Below are positions 41,519 through 48,730 of a stretch of DNA of 64,000 nt, piece by piece. The notes beneath the pieces were generated by a model, which worked only from the letters and a program-made list of their open reading frames with translations, had not been told where the DNA came from and ran no database searches. The stretch spans positions 124,001 to 188,000 of the forward strand of contig NZ_JAINVZ010000012.1 in the NCBI RefSeq assembly GCF_019890615.1. The letters run 5' to 3'. The stretch is from Streptantibioticus parmotrematis. GTDB taxonomy: Bacteria > Actinomycetota > Actinomycetes > Streptomycetales > Streptomycetaceae. How positions within the stretch are numbered: the first letter of the stretch is position 1; every line of letters starts with the position of its first letter. The position numbers were made by a program, and so were the translations under genes.

Positions 41519-42715
41519 ATGTTCGGTTACCGCGTTCCCGCCCCTGACGAGGCGATGCTGATCTCGGGGGGCAGGCGGGGCCAGGGGGGTGCTCCGTTCC
41601 GGGTGGTGACGGGGCACGGCAAGTTCGTCCTCCCCGTGTTCCGCAAGGTCCGCTTCCTCACCCTCGCGATGTGCGAGGCGGAGGTCTCCGAGAAGTGCGT
41701 GACCAAGCAGGGCATCGCGCTGACGGTGAAGGCCGTGATCGCGTTCAAGGTCGGCAACGACAACGAGAGCATCGTCAACGCCGGTCAGCGCTTCCTGTCC
41801 GACCAGGACCAGATGTCGATCCTGACCGGCCGCATCTTCGCGGGTCACCTGCGCGCGATCATCGGCTCGATGACGGTCGAGGAGATCGTCACCGAACGGC
41901 AGAAGCTCGCCACCGAGGTGCTGGAGACGTCCAAGTCGGAGATGGCCAAGATCGGCCTGATCGTGGACTCGTTGCAGATCCAGTCCATCGACGACGGCGC
42001 CACCGGCTACATCGACGCGATGTCCGCCCCGCACAAGGCGGCCATCCAGCGGCAGGCGCAGATCGCGCAGGCGCAGGCCACCCAGCAGTCGGTGGAGGCG
42101 CAGCAGGAGGCGGCCCGCAACCAGGCCGAGTACGCCCGGCAGACCGCGATCGTGCAGGCGCAGTACAACGCCGAGGTCGACCGCGCGCAGGCGCAGGCCG
42201 CCCAGGCGGGACCGCTGGCGCAGGCGCACGCCCAGCAGGAGGTGCTGGCGGCGCAGACCGAACTGGCCGAGCGCGCGGCCCAGTTGCGGCAGCAGGAGCT
42301 GGTGGCCGAGGTGGTCAAGCCCGCGCAGGCGGAGGCCGAGCGCATCCGGGTGCTGGCGATGGCCGAGGCGGAGCGGATGAAGATCCAGGCGGAGGCCGCC
42401 GCCTCGCACGACCGCGTGGCGCTCGACCGCATGCTGATCGACCAGCTGCCGCAGATCGTCAAGGAGGCGTCGGCGGGCCTGGCCGGCGCGAACGTCAACG
42501 TCCTCAACGGCGCGGACGGCCTGGGCGAGATCGCGGCGGGCCTGGTCGGCCAGGGCCTGACGATCCTGGACTCCGTCCGCCGCAACCTCAGCGGCGCGGA
42601 CGGCGCCTCGTCCTCCCCGGCCCCTGGCGCGCAACTCCAGCGCTACCTGGGCACGGCCAAGACCCGCCCGGAGGACGGCGGTTCCGACGACGACGGCCCG
42701 GTGAACATCCGCTGA
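41519..42715 (+). CDS. SPFH/flotillin family protein
   Basis: 398 residues. SPFH domain (about residues 25-170: FRVVTGHGKFVLPVFRKVRF, LTVKAVIAFKVG, VETERQ-like EEIVTERQKLATEVLE) followed by a long Ala/Gln/Glu-rich coiled coil (about 175-300), and a C-terminal region with NVLNGADGLGEIAAGLVGQG. GAGGAG precedes ATG 41519. Flotillins assemble on the inner membrane and organise microdomains. Paired with the NfeD-like gene; no clear hydrophobic hairpin is seen. Confidence 0.9.
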   Translation: MFGYRVPAPDEAMLISGGRRGQGGAPFRVVTGHGKFVLPVFRKVRFLTLAMCEAEVSEKCVTKQGIALTVKAVIAFKVGNDNESIVNAGQRFLSDQDQMSILTGRIFAGHLRAIIGSMTVEEIVTERQKLATEVLETSKSEMAKIGLIVDSLQIQSIDDGATGYIDAMSAPHKAAIQRQAQIAQAQATQQSVEAQQEAARNQAEYARQTAIVQAQYNAEVDRAQAQAAQAGPLAQAHAQQEVLAAQTELAERAAQLRQQELVAEVVKPAQAEAERIRVLAMAEAERMKIQAEAAASHDRVALDRMLIDQLPQIVKEASAGLAGANVNVLNGADGLGEIAAGLVGQGLTILDSVRRNLSGADGASSSPAPGAQLQRYLGTAKTRPEDGGSDDDGPVNIR

Positions 42716-42734
42716 CGCGCTGACTCGACCCCGT

Positions 42735-42778
42735 CCGAAGGCCCCCGCCACGTCCGCGTGCGTGATGGGGGCCTTCGG
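42735..42778 (+). terminator. Terminator after flotillin gene
   Basis: Perfect 12-bp stem CCGAAGGCCCCC/GGGGGCCTTCGG with a 20-nt loop. Confidence 0.85.
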
Positions 42779-42891
42779 CTTGGGCGAACGTGTGACGCCC
42801 GTCAGGCGCTCGACGCGGCGCCGATCGGCCGGGCGCCTGAGACGTCGGCCCCGTGATCGCGCTCCTCGTCGCCCCGGATGCCTTGCCCCGT

Positions 42892-42967
42892 GAATCGCTT
42901 GTCACGCCCTTGTCGGCGACAAGGGATTGTCAACTCTGGGTTGTTGCCGGAGACAAGGGTGTGACAA
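42892..42967. repeat. 76-bp hairpin direct repeat, copy 1
   Basis: Matches copy 2 (45397-45472) at 65 of 76 positions in the same orientation. Outer arms CTTGTCACGCCCTTGTC and GACAAGGGTGTGACAAG pair at 16 of 17 positions. It lies between the convergent flotillin and methyltransferase 2 genes. Confidence 0.9.
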
Positions 42968-42983
42968 GTGATCGCCGGAGCGG

Positions 42984-44123
42984 TCAGACGGTCCAGGCGT
43001 CGGCGGCGTCCCCGAGCCAGGCCGACTGGCCGTCGGGGGTGACGGTGAGTCCGAAGTGATGCGGCTCCGGAGAGCCCTCCCGTTCCCACCAGTCGAGGAC
43101 GCCCAGCACCTCGTCCCACAGACGACGCGACCCCGACTGCCGTACCAGCGGCGCGCCCTCCTCCGGAAACTCCGCCAGGGTCCAGGACGTCGAGTCCATG
43201 TCGAAGAGCCAGACGCGGTGCCCGTTGACGACTTGGGCGCAGCGTGGCATCCGCAGCCCGCACGCGAACCGCTGCGCGAGGCCTGCCAGTTCACCAAGCG
43301 TGGCGTCGGTCCCGCGGACGGCGGGAATCGACTCGTAGTGGTCCGGGACGTGGCCGGAGAACCGTTCCCAGTCGAGACGCTGGCCGCGCAGCGTCATGAA
43401 CTCGACCGCCCGCAGGAACGGACCCGACGCCGTGCCGTCCTCGCTCACCGTCAGGCGGACCAGGGCCTCCTGGTTGCTGTAGTGGGTGCCCCAGGGAGCG
43501 AGGACGACCCCGCCGGGCCGGGTCTGCTCCACCCACGCGTACGGCACGCGCCGCACGCCCGCTGTGGCGATCACGCGGTCGAACGGGGCGCGGTCGCGGT
43601 GTCCCGCCGCACCGTCGCCGCAGATCACTTCCGGCCGCCATCCGGCCCTGCCCAGCGCGGTGCGCGCGGTGGCGGCCACCTGGGCGTCGACCTCGACGGT
43701 GACGACGTTCGCGTCGCCGAGACGGGCACACAGGAGCCCGGCGTTCCAGCCCGTCCCGGTGCCGATCTCCAGTACGCGCGCGCCGTCCACGACGTCGAGG
43801 TCCCGGAGCATGCTCAGCACCACGGAGGGCATGGACGCCGAACTGGTGGCGAGTTTCCCGGCCGCAGGCCCGGTGTGCCGGCCGTCGTCCCATTGCGTGA
43901 CGATCGGAGCGTCGCGGTGGGCGGCACGAGTCCAGGCCGCCAAGTCGGCGCGTCGGTCGTGGAGTTCGGTTGCCTGCGTCTCTATGTCCCAGACCCACAT
44001 CCGTTCGGGCAGGAACGCCGCACGCGGCACGGCGGCGAAGGGCACGGCCCAGTCCGACGTCATGTCACCGCGATCGAGGAGGTACCGCCCCAGCTGCTCG
44101 CCGGGGCGGTCGGTGTCGGTCAC
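42984..44123 (-). CDS. PIMT-family O-methyltransferase of peptide cassette 2
   Basis: 379 residues, collinear with the cassette 1 enzyme: ATSSASMPSVVLSML (92-106), SAM motif ARVLEIGTGTGW (115-126), FDRVIATAGVRRVPYAWVEQ, GGVVLAPWGTHY, and the same C-terminal extension (RQSGSRRLWDEVLGVLDWWE ... FGLTVTPDGQSAWL). GTG 44123 overlaps the stop of peptide 2 (GTGA). The two enzymes are obvious paralogues, with divergence highest at the N-terminus, which might reflect recognition of different peptide leaders. Confidence 0.88.
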   Translation of the reverse strand: MTDTDRPGEQLGRYLLDRGDMTSDWAVPFAAVPRAAFLPERMWVWDIETQATELHDRRADLAAWTRAAHRDAPIVTQWDDGRHTGPAAGKLATSSASMPSVVLSMLRDLDVVDGARVLEIGTGTGWNAGLLCARLGDANVVTVEVDAQVAATARTALGRAGWRPEVICGDGAAGHRDRAPFDRVIATAGVRRVPYAWVEQTRPGGVVLAPWGTHYSNQEALVRLTVSEDGTASGPFLRAVEFMTLRGQRLDWERFSGHVPDHYESIPAVRGTDATLGELAGLAQRFACGLRMPRCAQVVNGHRVWLFDMDSTSWTLAEFPEEGAPLVRQSGSRRLWDEVLGVLDWWEREGSPEPHHFGLTVTPDGQSAWLGDAADAWTV

Positions 44124-44272
44124 TTGCGGTGCTTCCCATCGCCCTGTGGGCTGCCACCGTCCGGCGACGGAGGCTGCGGAGTCCACGGTTGCCCGGGCAA
44201 CTTGTCCTTCTCCTCGTCACCTAGCGCGACCGCGCTGCCGGTGTGCGTGTGGTTGATCGCTTCGATTCGCAT
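44120..44272 (-). CDS. Putative RiPP precursor peptide 2
   Basis: 50 residues: MRIEAINHTHTGSAVALGDE, a short charged stretch, then KLPGQPWTPQ and tail PPSPDGGSPQGDGKHRK. GAAGGGG precedes ATG 44272 and the stop overlaps the methyltransferase. The first four residues, the LPGQPW block and the tail are shared with peptide 1, while the segment between is unrelated, the reverse of the usual conserved leader with variable core. Asp38 and Asp45, each followed by Gly, are candidate aspartimide sites. Confidence 0.75.
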   Translation of the reverse strand: MRIEAINHTHTGSAVALGDEEKDKLPGQPWTPQPPSPDGGSPQGDGKHRK

Positions 44273-44443
44273 TCTTTCCCCTTCGGTTTCGATCTGTCGG
44301 TGAGGTGGTTACGCGGTGATTGGCGCGCGGTTCAGCCGTGCACGCTGCACCAACGGGGTCCGCCCTGGGCTGGCCGGAGTGCGGCAGGGCCAACTGGAGC
44401 CGGGCATAACCTCGCTGAGTACACCGTGACGAGAGAGGCCGAC

Positions 44444-44809
44444 ATGTCGCAGAGCGAGGGTGCACGACTGTTCCGGGAGGCCTGGGTCGAGGGGGCGCGG
44501 CGGCACTTTCCCGGTGAGCCGAAGGCCGGCTACGTGACTCCGTGGGACGACACCCCGCAGTGGGAACGGGAGGCGGCGGGGGCCGTTTACGAGCAGGTGC
44601 GTCAGCTTGTCGAGACCAGTGACGCCAAGACAGATCGGCTGTCCCGCGAGCAGAAGAGCCGCTTCGTCGCCACCTGCTGGACCGCGCAGATGTTCAAGCA
44701 CTTCGACGACCCGAAGCCGGGCTATGTGGCGGACTGGCCGGATCTTCCGCTGTGGCAGCGGGAGACCGACGCGGACATCTTCGAGACCATCGAGAAGTCG
44801 GTGCGCTGA
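44444..44809 (+). CDS. Hypothetical soluble protein with internal duplication
   Basis: 121 residues. Two similar halves are visible: GEPKAGYVTPWDDTPQWERE (near residue 21) and DDPKPGYVADWPDLPLWQRE (near residue 88), each followed by a helix with ADIFE/GAVYE. ATG 44444 has GAGAGAGG upstream. No known domain recognised. It precedes the Nudix gene by 27 bp, so the two probably form an operon. Confidence 0.72.
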   Translation: MSQSEGARLFREAWVEGARRHFPGEPKAGYVTPWDDTPQWEREAAGAVYEQVRQLVETSDAKTDRLSREQKSRFVATCWTAQMFKHFDDPKPGYVADWPDLPLWQRETDADIFETIEKSVR

Positions 44810-44836
44810 CGGTCCGAGGCGAGAGGCGGCAGCGCA

Positions 44837-45367
44837 GTGCAGTGGACGAATCTGGGTGAGCACACCGTGTACGAGAACCCGTGGCTGCGGGTGAATCTCG
44901 CTGATGTGGAACTGCCGGACGGCCGCCATCTGGACCACTACGTCATCCGGCAGCGGCCCGTGGCCCTGGCGACCGTCGTCAACGAGGCCGACGAGGTCCT
45001 CCTGTTGTGGCGGCATCGCTTCATCACTGATACGTGGAGCTACGAGCTGGCCGCCGGAGTGGTCGAGGACGGGGAGGAGCCGGCGGAGGCCGCTGCGCGG
45101 GAGATGCTGGAGGAGACGGGCTGGCGGCCGGGGCCGTTGCGGCAGCTGATGATGGTCGAGCCGCAGCACGGGCTGACCGACGCCCGCCACCACGTCTTCT
45201 GGGCCCAGGACGCCGAGTACGTCGGCGAGCCGGAGGACGCCTTCGAGTCCGAGCGTCGGGAGTGGGTGCCGCTCAAGGACGTGCCGGACCTGGTGGTTCG
45301 CGGCGTGATCCGTTCGGCCAACGCCGTCGCGGCTCTGCTGATGCTTCACCACATCCGGAGCGGCTGA
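44837..45367 (+). CDS. Nudix hydrolase
   Basis: 176 residues. Complete Nudix box GVVEDGEEPAEAAAREMLEE-TGW (about residues 73-95), in an ADP-ribose-pyrophosphatase-like context (VYENPWLRVNLADVELPDG, HHVFWAQDAEYV). It hydrolyses a nucleoside-diphosphate-linked substrate; which one is not clear. GTG 44837. The gene ends next to hairpin repeat copy 2. Confidence 0.92.
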   Translation: MQWTNLGEHTVYENPWLRVNLADVELPDGRHLDHYVIRQRPVALATVVNEADEVLLLWRHRFITDTWSYELAAGVVEDGEEPAEAAAREMLEETGWRPGPLRQLMMVEPQHGLTDARHHVFWAQDAEYVGEPEDAFESERREWVPLKDVPDLVVRGVIRSANAVAALLMLHHIRSG

Positions 45368-45385
45368 CGGCGGCACGCCTCGCTG

Positions 45386-45490
45386 CCGCCCCTCGCGAAT
45401 CGCTTGTCACCCCCTTGTCAGTGACAACGAATTGTCAACCTGAGGTTGTTGTCGGAGACAAGGGGGTGACAACCAATCCGCGAGGGGCGG
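45386..45490. repeat. Hairpin direct repeat, copy 2, with extended arms
   Basis: The 76-bp core (45397-45472) matches copy 1 at 65 of 76 positions. Inner arms TTGTCACCCCCTTGTC/GACAAGGGGGTGACAA pair perfectly, and outer arms CCGCCCCTCGCG (45386-45397)/CGCGAGGGGCGG (45479-45490) extend the dyad to 105 bp with a 6-nt internal mismatch. It separates the convergent Nudix and lipoprotein genes. Confidence 0.9.
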
Positions 45491-45494
45491 ACGG

Positions 45495-46100
45495 TTACGC
45501 CGACGGGGTCGCGGCGGCTGTGGGGTTGTTGGAGGGCCGCTGGGGGAGCAGGGGCTTGCAGGTCTTGTAGGCCGCGGCCGTCTTCGGGTCCGAGGTGTTC
45601 AGGCCTCGCATGCCGCCGCCCATCGTGCCGGGGGAGGCGGACGGGAGGTTGACGCCGTGGTCCTTCAGGCACCCCGTGAAGGCCTTGAACGCCGTCGCGT
45701 AGGCGCTGTTGCCGTTGCCGCCCGCGCCGCCCCTGAACTGCGGACGCAGACTCGCGCACGCCTGCGCGGCCTTCTGCATCGCCGGGTTCGCCGACGCCCC
45801 GCCGCCGAACCCGAAACCGCCGCCCCCGCCGCCGTGGCGGAAGCCACCGCTCGGCCGCGCGCTCGGGCGGCCCGACGGGCGGGTGATCTTGACGCCGTGC
45901 TGCGACAGGCACTGCGTGTACGCGGCCATCTGCTGCCGCCCGCCCGCTGAGGACGAGGACGAGGATGATGACGCCGACGCGTTCGACGACGCGGAGGGGG
46001 ACGAGGACGACGAGCACGCGGTCAGCAGCAGCGCGCCCGAGGCGATGACGGCTACGGACGCGGCGGCCCGCAGCGCCGTCGGGGTGGTCCGGGTCGTCAT
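45495..46100 (-). CDS. Putative lipoprotein with Gly/Ser-rich linker
   Basis: 201 residues. Lipoprotein signal with lipobox LLLTAC (Cys ~27), then a Ser/Ala tract, and two similar Cys-containing modules (MAAYTQCLSQHGVKITRPSG; ATAFKAFTGCLKDHGVNLPS) separated by a Gly-rich linker. ATG 46100 has GGAG upstream. Divergent from the MacA-like gene with PhoB-type repeats between, so it is probably co-regulated with the exporter. Confidence 0.8.
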   Translation of the reverse strand: MTTRTTPTALRAAASVAVIASGALLLTACSSSSSPSASSNASASSSSSSSSAGGRQQMAAYTQCLSQHGVKITRPSGRPSARPSGGFRHGGGGGGFGFGGGASANPAMQKAAQACASLRPQFRGGAGGNGNSAYATAFKAFTGCLKDHGVNLPSASPGTMGGGMRGLNTSDPKTAAAYKTCKPLLPQRPSNNPTAAATPSA

Positions 46101-46118
46101 GGGCGCGGTCTCCTCGCG

Positions 46119-46140
46119 GGTTCGAGAACGGTTCGAGAAC
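46119..46140. repeat. Tandem 11-bp repeat in lipoprotein leader/promoter
   Basis: GGTTCGAGAAC occurs twice back-to-back (46119-46129, 46130-46140), followed by GGTACGG, just upstream of the lipoprotein ribosome site. Possible regulator site or slippage duplication. Confidence 0.55.
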
Positions 46141-46223
46141 GGTACGGATGGCGTGACGCGCCCGCTTCCGGGTACGCACGCCATCACCGACGCACGACTG
46201 AACCGCACCGGCATGGAGGACCC

Positions 46224-46256
46224 CTGGGAACGACCCGGGAGTTTCCTGGGAGCGGC
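46224..46256. promoter_or_regulatory. PhoB/OmpR-type direct-repeat operator A
   Basis: Three 11-bp units starting CTGGGAA, CCGGGAG, CTGGGAG (46224, 46235, 46246), the period expected for an OmpR/PhoB-family dimer, about 125 bp upstream of the lipoprotein start. Confidence 0.6.
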
Positions 46257-46343
46257 GCCCGGCTGGTGCCCATGCGTTGAGCATGATTGCGGACGGTTCG
46301 CACCGTTCTGTCGCCGCTGAAGCGACCCGTCGGCGGCCTCCCA

Positions 46344-46372
46344 CTGTCAGCGAACTCCCAGATCGCTCCCAG
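46344..46372. promoter_or_regulatory. PhoB/OmpR-type direct-repeat operator B
   Basis: CTGTCAG, CTCCCAG, CTCCCAG at 46344, 46355 and 46366, period 11 bp, inverted relative to operator A, 26 bp before the MacA-like start. Confidence 0.6.
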
Positions 46373-46397
46373 GGGTTCACTGGAGCGGGCGGTCAGG

Positions 46398-47849
46398 ATG
46401 CGCGGCATGAAGGTGCTCCCACGGCGGCGCAGGGCCGTCCTGATGAACTCGGTGCTCGGCGTGGTGCTCCTCGCTGCCGCCGCCGGTTCCTACGCGGCGG
46501 TGAACAGCGGCAGCGGCGGTTCCGCGCACACGAGCACGCGTACCGCGACCGTTGCCAAGGGGACGGTGCTGGCCACGGTCTCCGGCTCCGGATCGCTGAC
46601 GTCGCCCACCGACGCGGGGGTCGACTTCACCACGGGCGGCACGCTCACCGAGGTCGACGTCAAGCCAGGCGACAAGGTCACCAAGGGCGAGACGCTCGCC
46701 AAGGTCGACCCGACCTCCGCGAACGAGACGCTCAGCGAGGACGAGGCCAACCTCACCGCGGCCCAGGCCAATCTGACCAAGGTCGAGGAGGGGGAGAGCA
46801 GCACCACCACCTCCGGCTCCGGGTCCGGCGGCTCCGGGTCCGGCGGCTCCGGGTCCGGTTCTGGCGGGTCCGGTGGATCGAACGGCGGCGGGGCCCGCGA
46901 TTCCTCGTACATCACGAGCGGCACCACGACCGCCACCGCCACCGACGCCGCGTTGACCACCACCGTCGACCCCGCGCAGCTCGCGCAGGCCGAGGCGAGC
47001 GTGACCCAGGCGCAGGACGCGGTGGACGCCGCGCAGCGCGCCGTGGACGGCACCGTGCTCACCGCCCCGGTCGGCGGCACCGTCGCCTCGGTGGGCGGCA
47101 AGGTCGGCGACACGGTGTCGGGCTCCAGCAGCGGAAGCGGCGCGAGCGGGAGCGGGAGCGGCAGCGGCAGCACCGGAAGCAGCGGCTCGTCCTCCAGCTC
47201 CTCGTCCACCCCCTCCGGCTTCGTGGTCATCACCAACCCCACCGGCATGGAGGTCACCGCGGACTTCTCCGAGACCGACGCGCTCAAGGTCGAGCCCGGC
47301 CAGGCGGCCACCGTCAGCCTCAACGCGGAGTCCGGCACCACCCTCAACGCGAAGGTGGTGTCGGTCAGTTCGCTCCCGGTCAGCAGCGGCTCCGGCTCCA
47401 GCGGCGGCGGGGGTGGCGGCAGCAGCTCCGGCAGCGCCGTCCAGTACGCGGCCACCCTGGCCATCACCAGCTCCACCGCGAACCTGCGCACCGGCCTGAG
47501 CGCGACCATCCAGGTGGTCACCGGCGAGGCGTCCGGCGCCCTGTACGTGCCGACCGCCGCGGTCAGCGGCACCGGCACCGACCGGACCGTGACCGTCGTC
47601 AAGGCGGACGGCTCCACGCAGCGGGTCAACGTCACCGTAGGCGTCGAGGGCGACACCGACGACCAGATCACCAGCGGCCTGACGCAGGGCGAGAAGGTGC
47701 AGATCGCCTCGGTCGCCTCGACCGGCGGCAACGGCTTCCCCAGCGGCTCGTTCCCCGGTGGCCTGGGCGGCGGCAGCCGTGGCGGCTTCGGCGGTGGCAC
47801 CGGGCGCGCCGGCGGCGGGTTCCGGTCCGGTGGCGGGGGCCGCGGATGA
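46398..47849 (+). CDS. MacA/HlyD-type efflux periplasmic-adaptor-like protein
   Basis: 483 residues. N-terminal membrane anchor (RAVLMNSVLGVVLLAAAAGS), then biotinyl-lipoyl-like half (GTVLATVSGSGSLTSPTDAG, VDVKPGDKVTKGETLAKVD), helical hairpin interrupted by a long Gly/Ser tract, second lipoyl half (GTVLTAPVGGTVASVGGKVG), a beta-barrel (ATVSLNAESGTTLNAKVVSV) and a C-terminal domain, ending in Gly-rich sequence. Start 46398 or 46407 (MKVLP). It links to the ABC pair through ATGA overlaps and should be the extracytoplasmic adaptor of the exporter. Confidence 0.88.
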   Translation: MRGMKVLPRRRRAVLMNSVLGVVLLAAAAGSYAAVNSGSGGSAHTSTRTATVAKGTVLATVSGSGSLTSPTDAGVDFTTGGTLTEVDVKPGDKVTKGETLAKVDPTSANETLSEDEANLTAAQANLTKVEEGESSTTTSGSGSGGSGSGGSGSGSGGSGGSNGGGARDSSYITSGTTTATATDAALTTTVDPAQLAQAEASVTQAQDAVDAAQRAVDGTVLTAPVGGTVASVGGKVGDTVSGSSSGSGASGSGSGSGSTGSSGSSSSSSSTPSGFVVITNPTGMEVTADFSETDALKVEPGQAATVSLNAESGTTLNAKVVSVSSLPVSSGSGSSGGGGGGSSSGSAVQYAATLAITSSTANLRTGLSATIQVVTGEASGALYVPTAAVSGTGTDRTVTVVKADGSTQRVNVTVGVEGDTDDQITSGLTQGEKVQIASVASTGGNGFPSGSFPGGLGGGSRGGFGGGTGRAGGGFRSGGGGRG

Positions 47850-48730
47850 TCGGGTCCCTGCGGCAGCGCCGCCGGGGCGCGGATGCGGACGCGAACGCGA
47901 TGCCCGACCCCGACTCCCTTGGCGGGCAAGGCCCTTGGGGCCCTCCGCCGGTCATCGAGGTGCGCGCGCTGCGCAAGGTGTACGGGCACGGCGAGGCCGC
48001 CGTCCACGCGCTCAAGGGCCCGGACGACCCGGAGGGCGGCGAGCCGCTCGGTGTCGAACTGACCGTGGAGCAGGGCGACTTCGTCGCGGTGATGGGAAGT
48101 TCCGGCTCGGGCAAGTCGACGCTGATGAACATCCTCGGCTGCCTCGACGTGCCCACCCACGGCCGCTACCTGCTGGACGGCATCGACGTAGGCGGCCTGG
48201 ACGAGCACCAGTTGTCGCTGGTGCGCAACCGTAAGATCGGCTTCGTCTTCCAGTCGTTCAACCTGATCCCGCGCACCCCCGCGCTCGACCAGGTCGAACT
48301 GCCGCTGGCGTACGCCGGGGTGAAGTCCGCGGAACGCAGGCGGCGGGCCGAGGCCGCGCTGACCCTGGTGGGCCTCGGCGACCGGATGGACCACCGGCCC
48401 AACGAGCTGTCCGGCGGCCAGCAGCAGCGTGTGGCGGTCGCCCGCGCGCTGGTCACCGCGCCCGCGATGCTGCTGGCCGACGAGCCGACCGGCAACCTCG
48501 ACAGCCACAGCACCGAGGAGGTGCTGGCCATCATCGACCGGCTCAACGCGTCGGGGCGCACGGTCGTGCTGATCACCCACGAGGACGAGGTGGCCCGGCA
48601 CGCCAAGCGGGTGCTGCGGCTGGTCGACGGCCGTGTCGTGGACGACGTACGGCAGGCGCCGGTGGACGGACCACCGCCCGCGCTGCGTGATCCCGCCGCC
48701 TTCGCGGCGGCCCCGGGAGGCGGGCGATGA
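47846..48730 (+). CDS. MacB-type ABC transporter ATP-binding protein
   Basis: 294 residues. Walker A MGSSGSGKST, Q-loop FVFQSFNLIP, signature LSGGQQQR, Walker B MLLADEPTGNLD, H-loop LITHED. A short insertion (HALKGPDDPEGGEPLGVEL) separates the first strands. A 35-residue N-terminal tail precedes the fold. ATGA overlaps with both adaptor and permease genes. Confidence 0.95.
   Translation: MIGSLRQRRRGADADANAMPDPDSLGGQGPWGPPPVIEVRALRKVYGHGEAAVHALKGPDDPEGGEPLGVELTVEQGDFVAVMGSSGSGKSTLMNILGCLDVPTHGRYLLDGIDVGGLDEHQLSLVRNRKIGFVFQSFNLIPRTPALDQVELPLAYAGVKSAERRRRAEAALTLVGLGDRMDHRPNELSGGQQQRVAVARALVTAPAMLLADEPTGNLDSHSTEEVLAIIDRLNASGRTVVLITHEDEVARHAKRVLRLVDGRVVDDVRQAPVDGPPPALRDPAAFAAAPGGGR

Noticed and set aside
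42892-45472. Hairpin repeats as an insertion sequence or CRISPR
   Set aside because: No transposase lies between the repeats, the genes inside are ordinary, and two copies 2.5 kb apart do not make an array.
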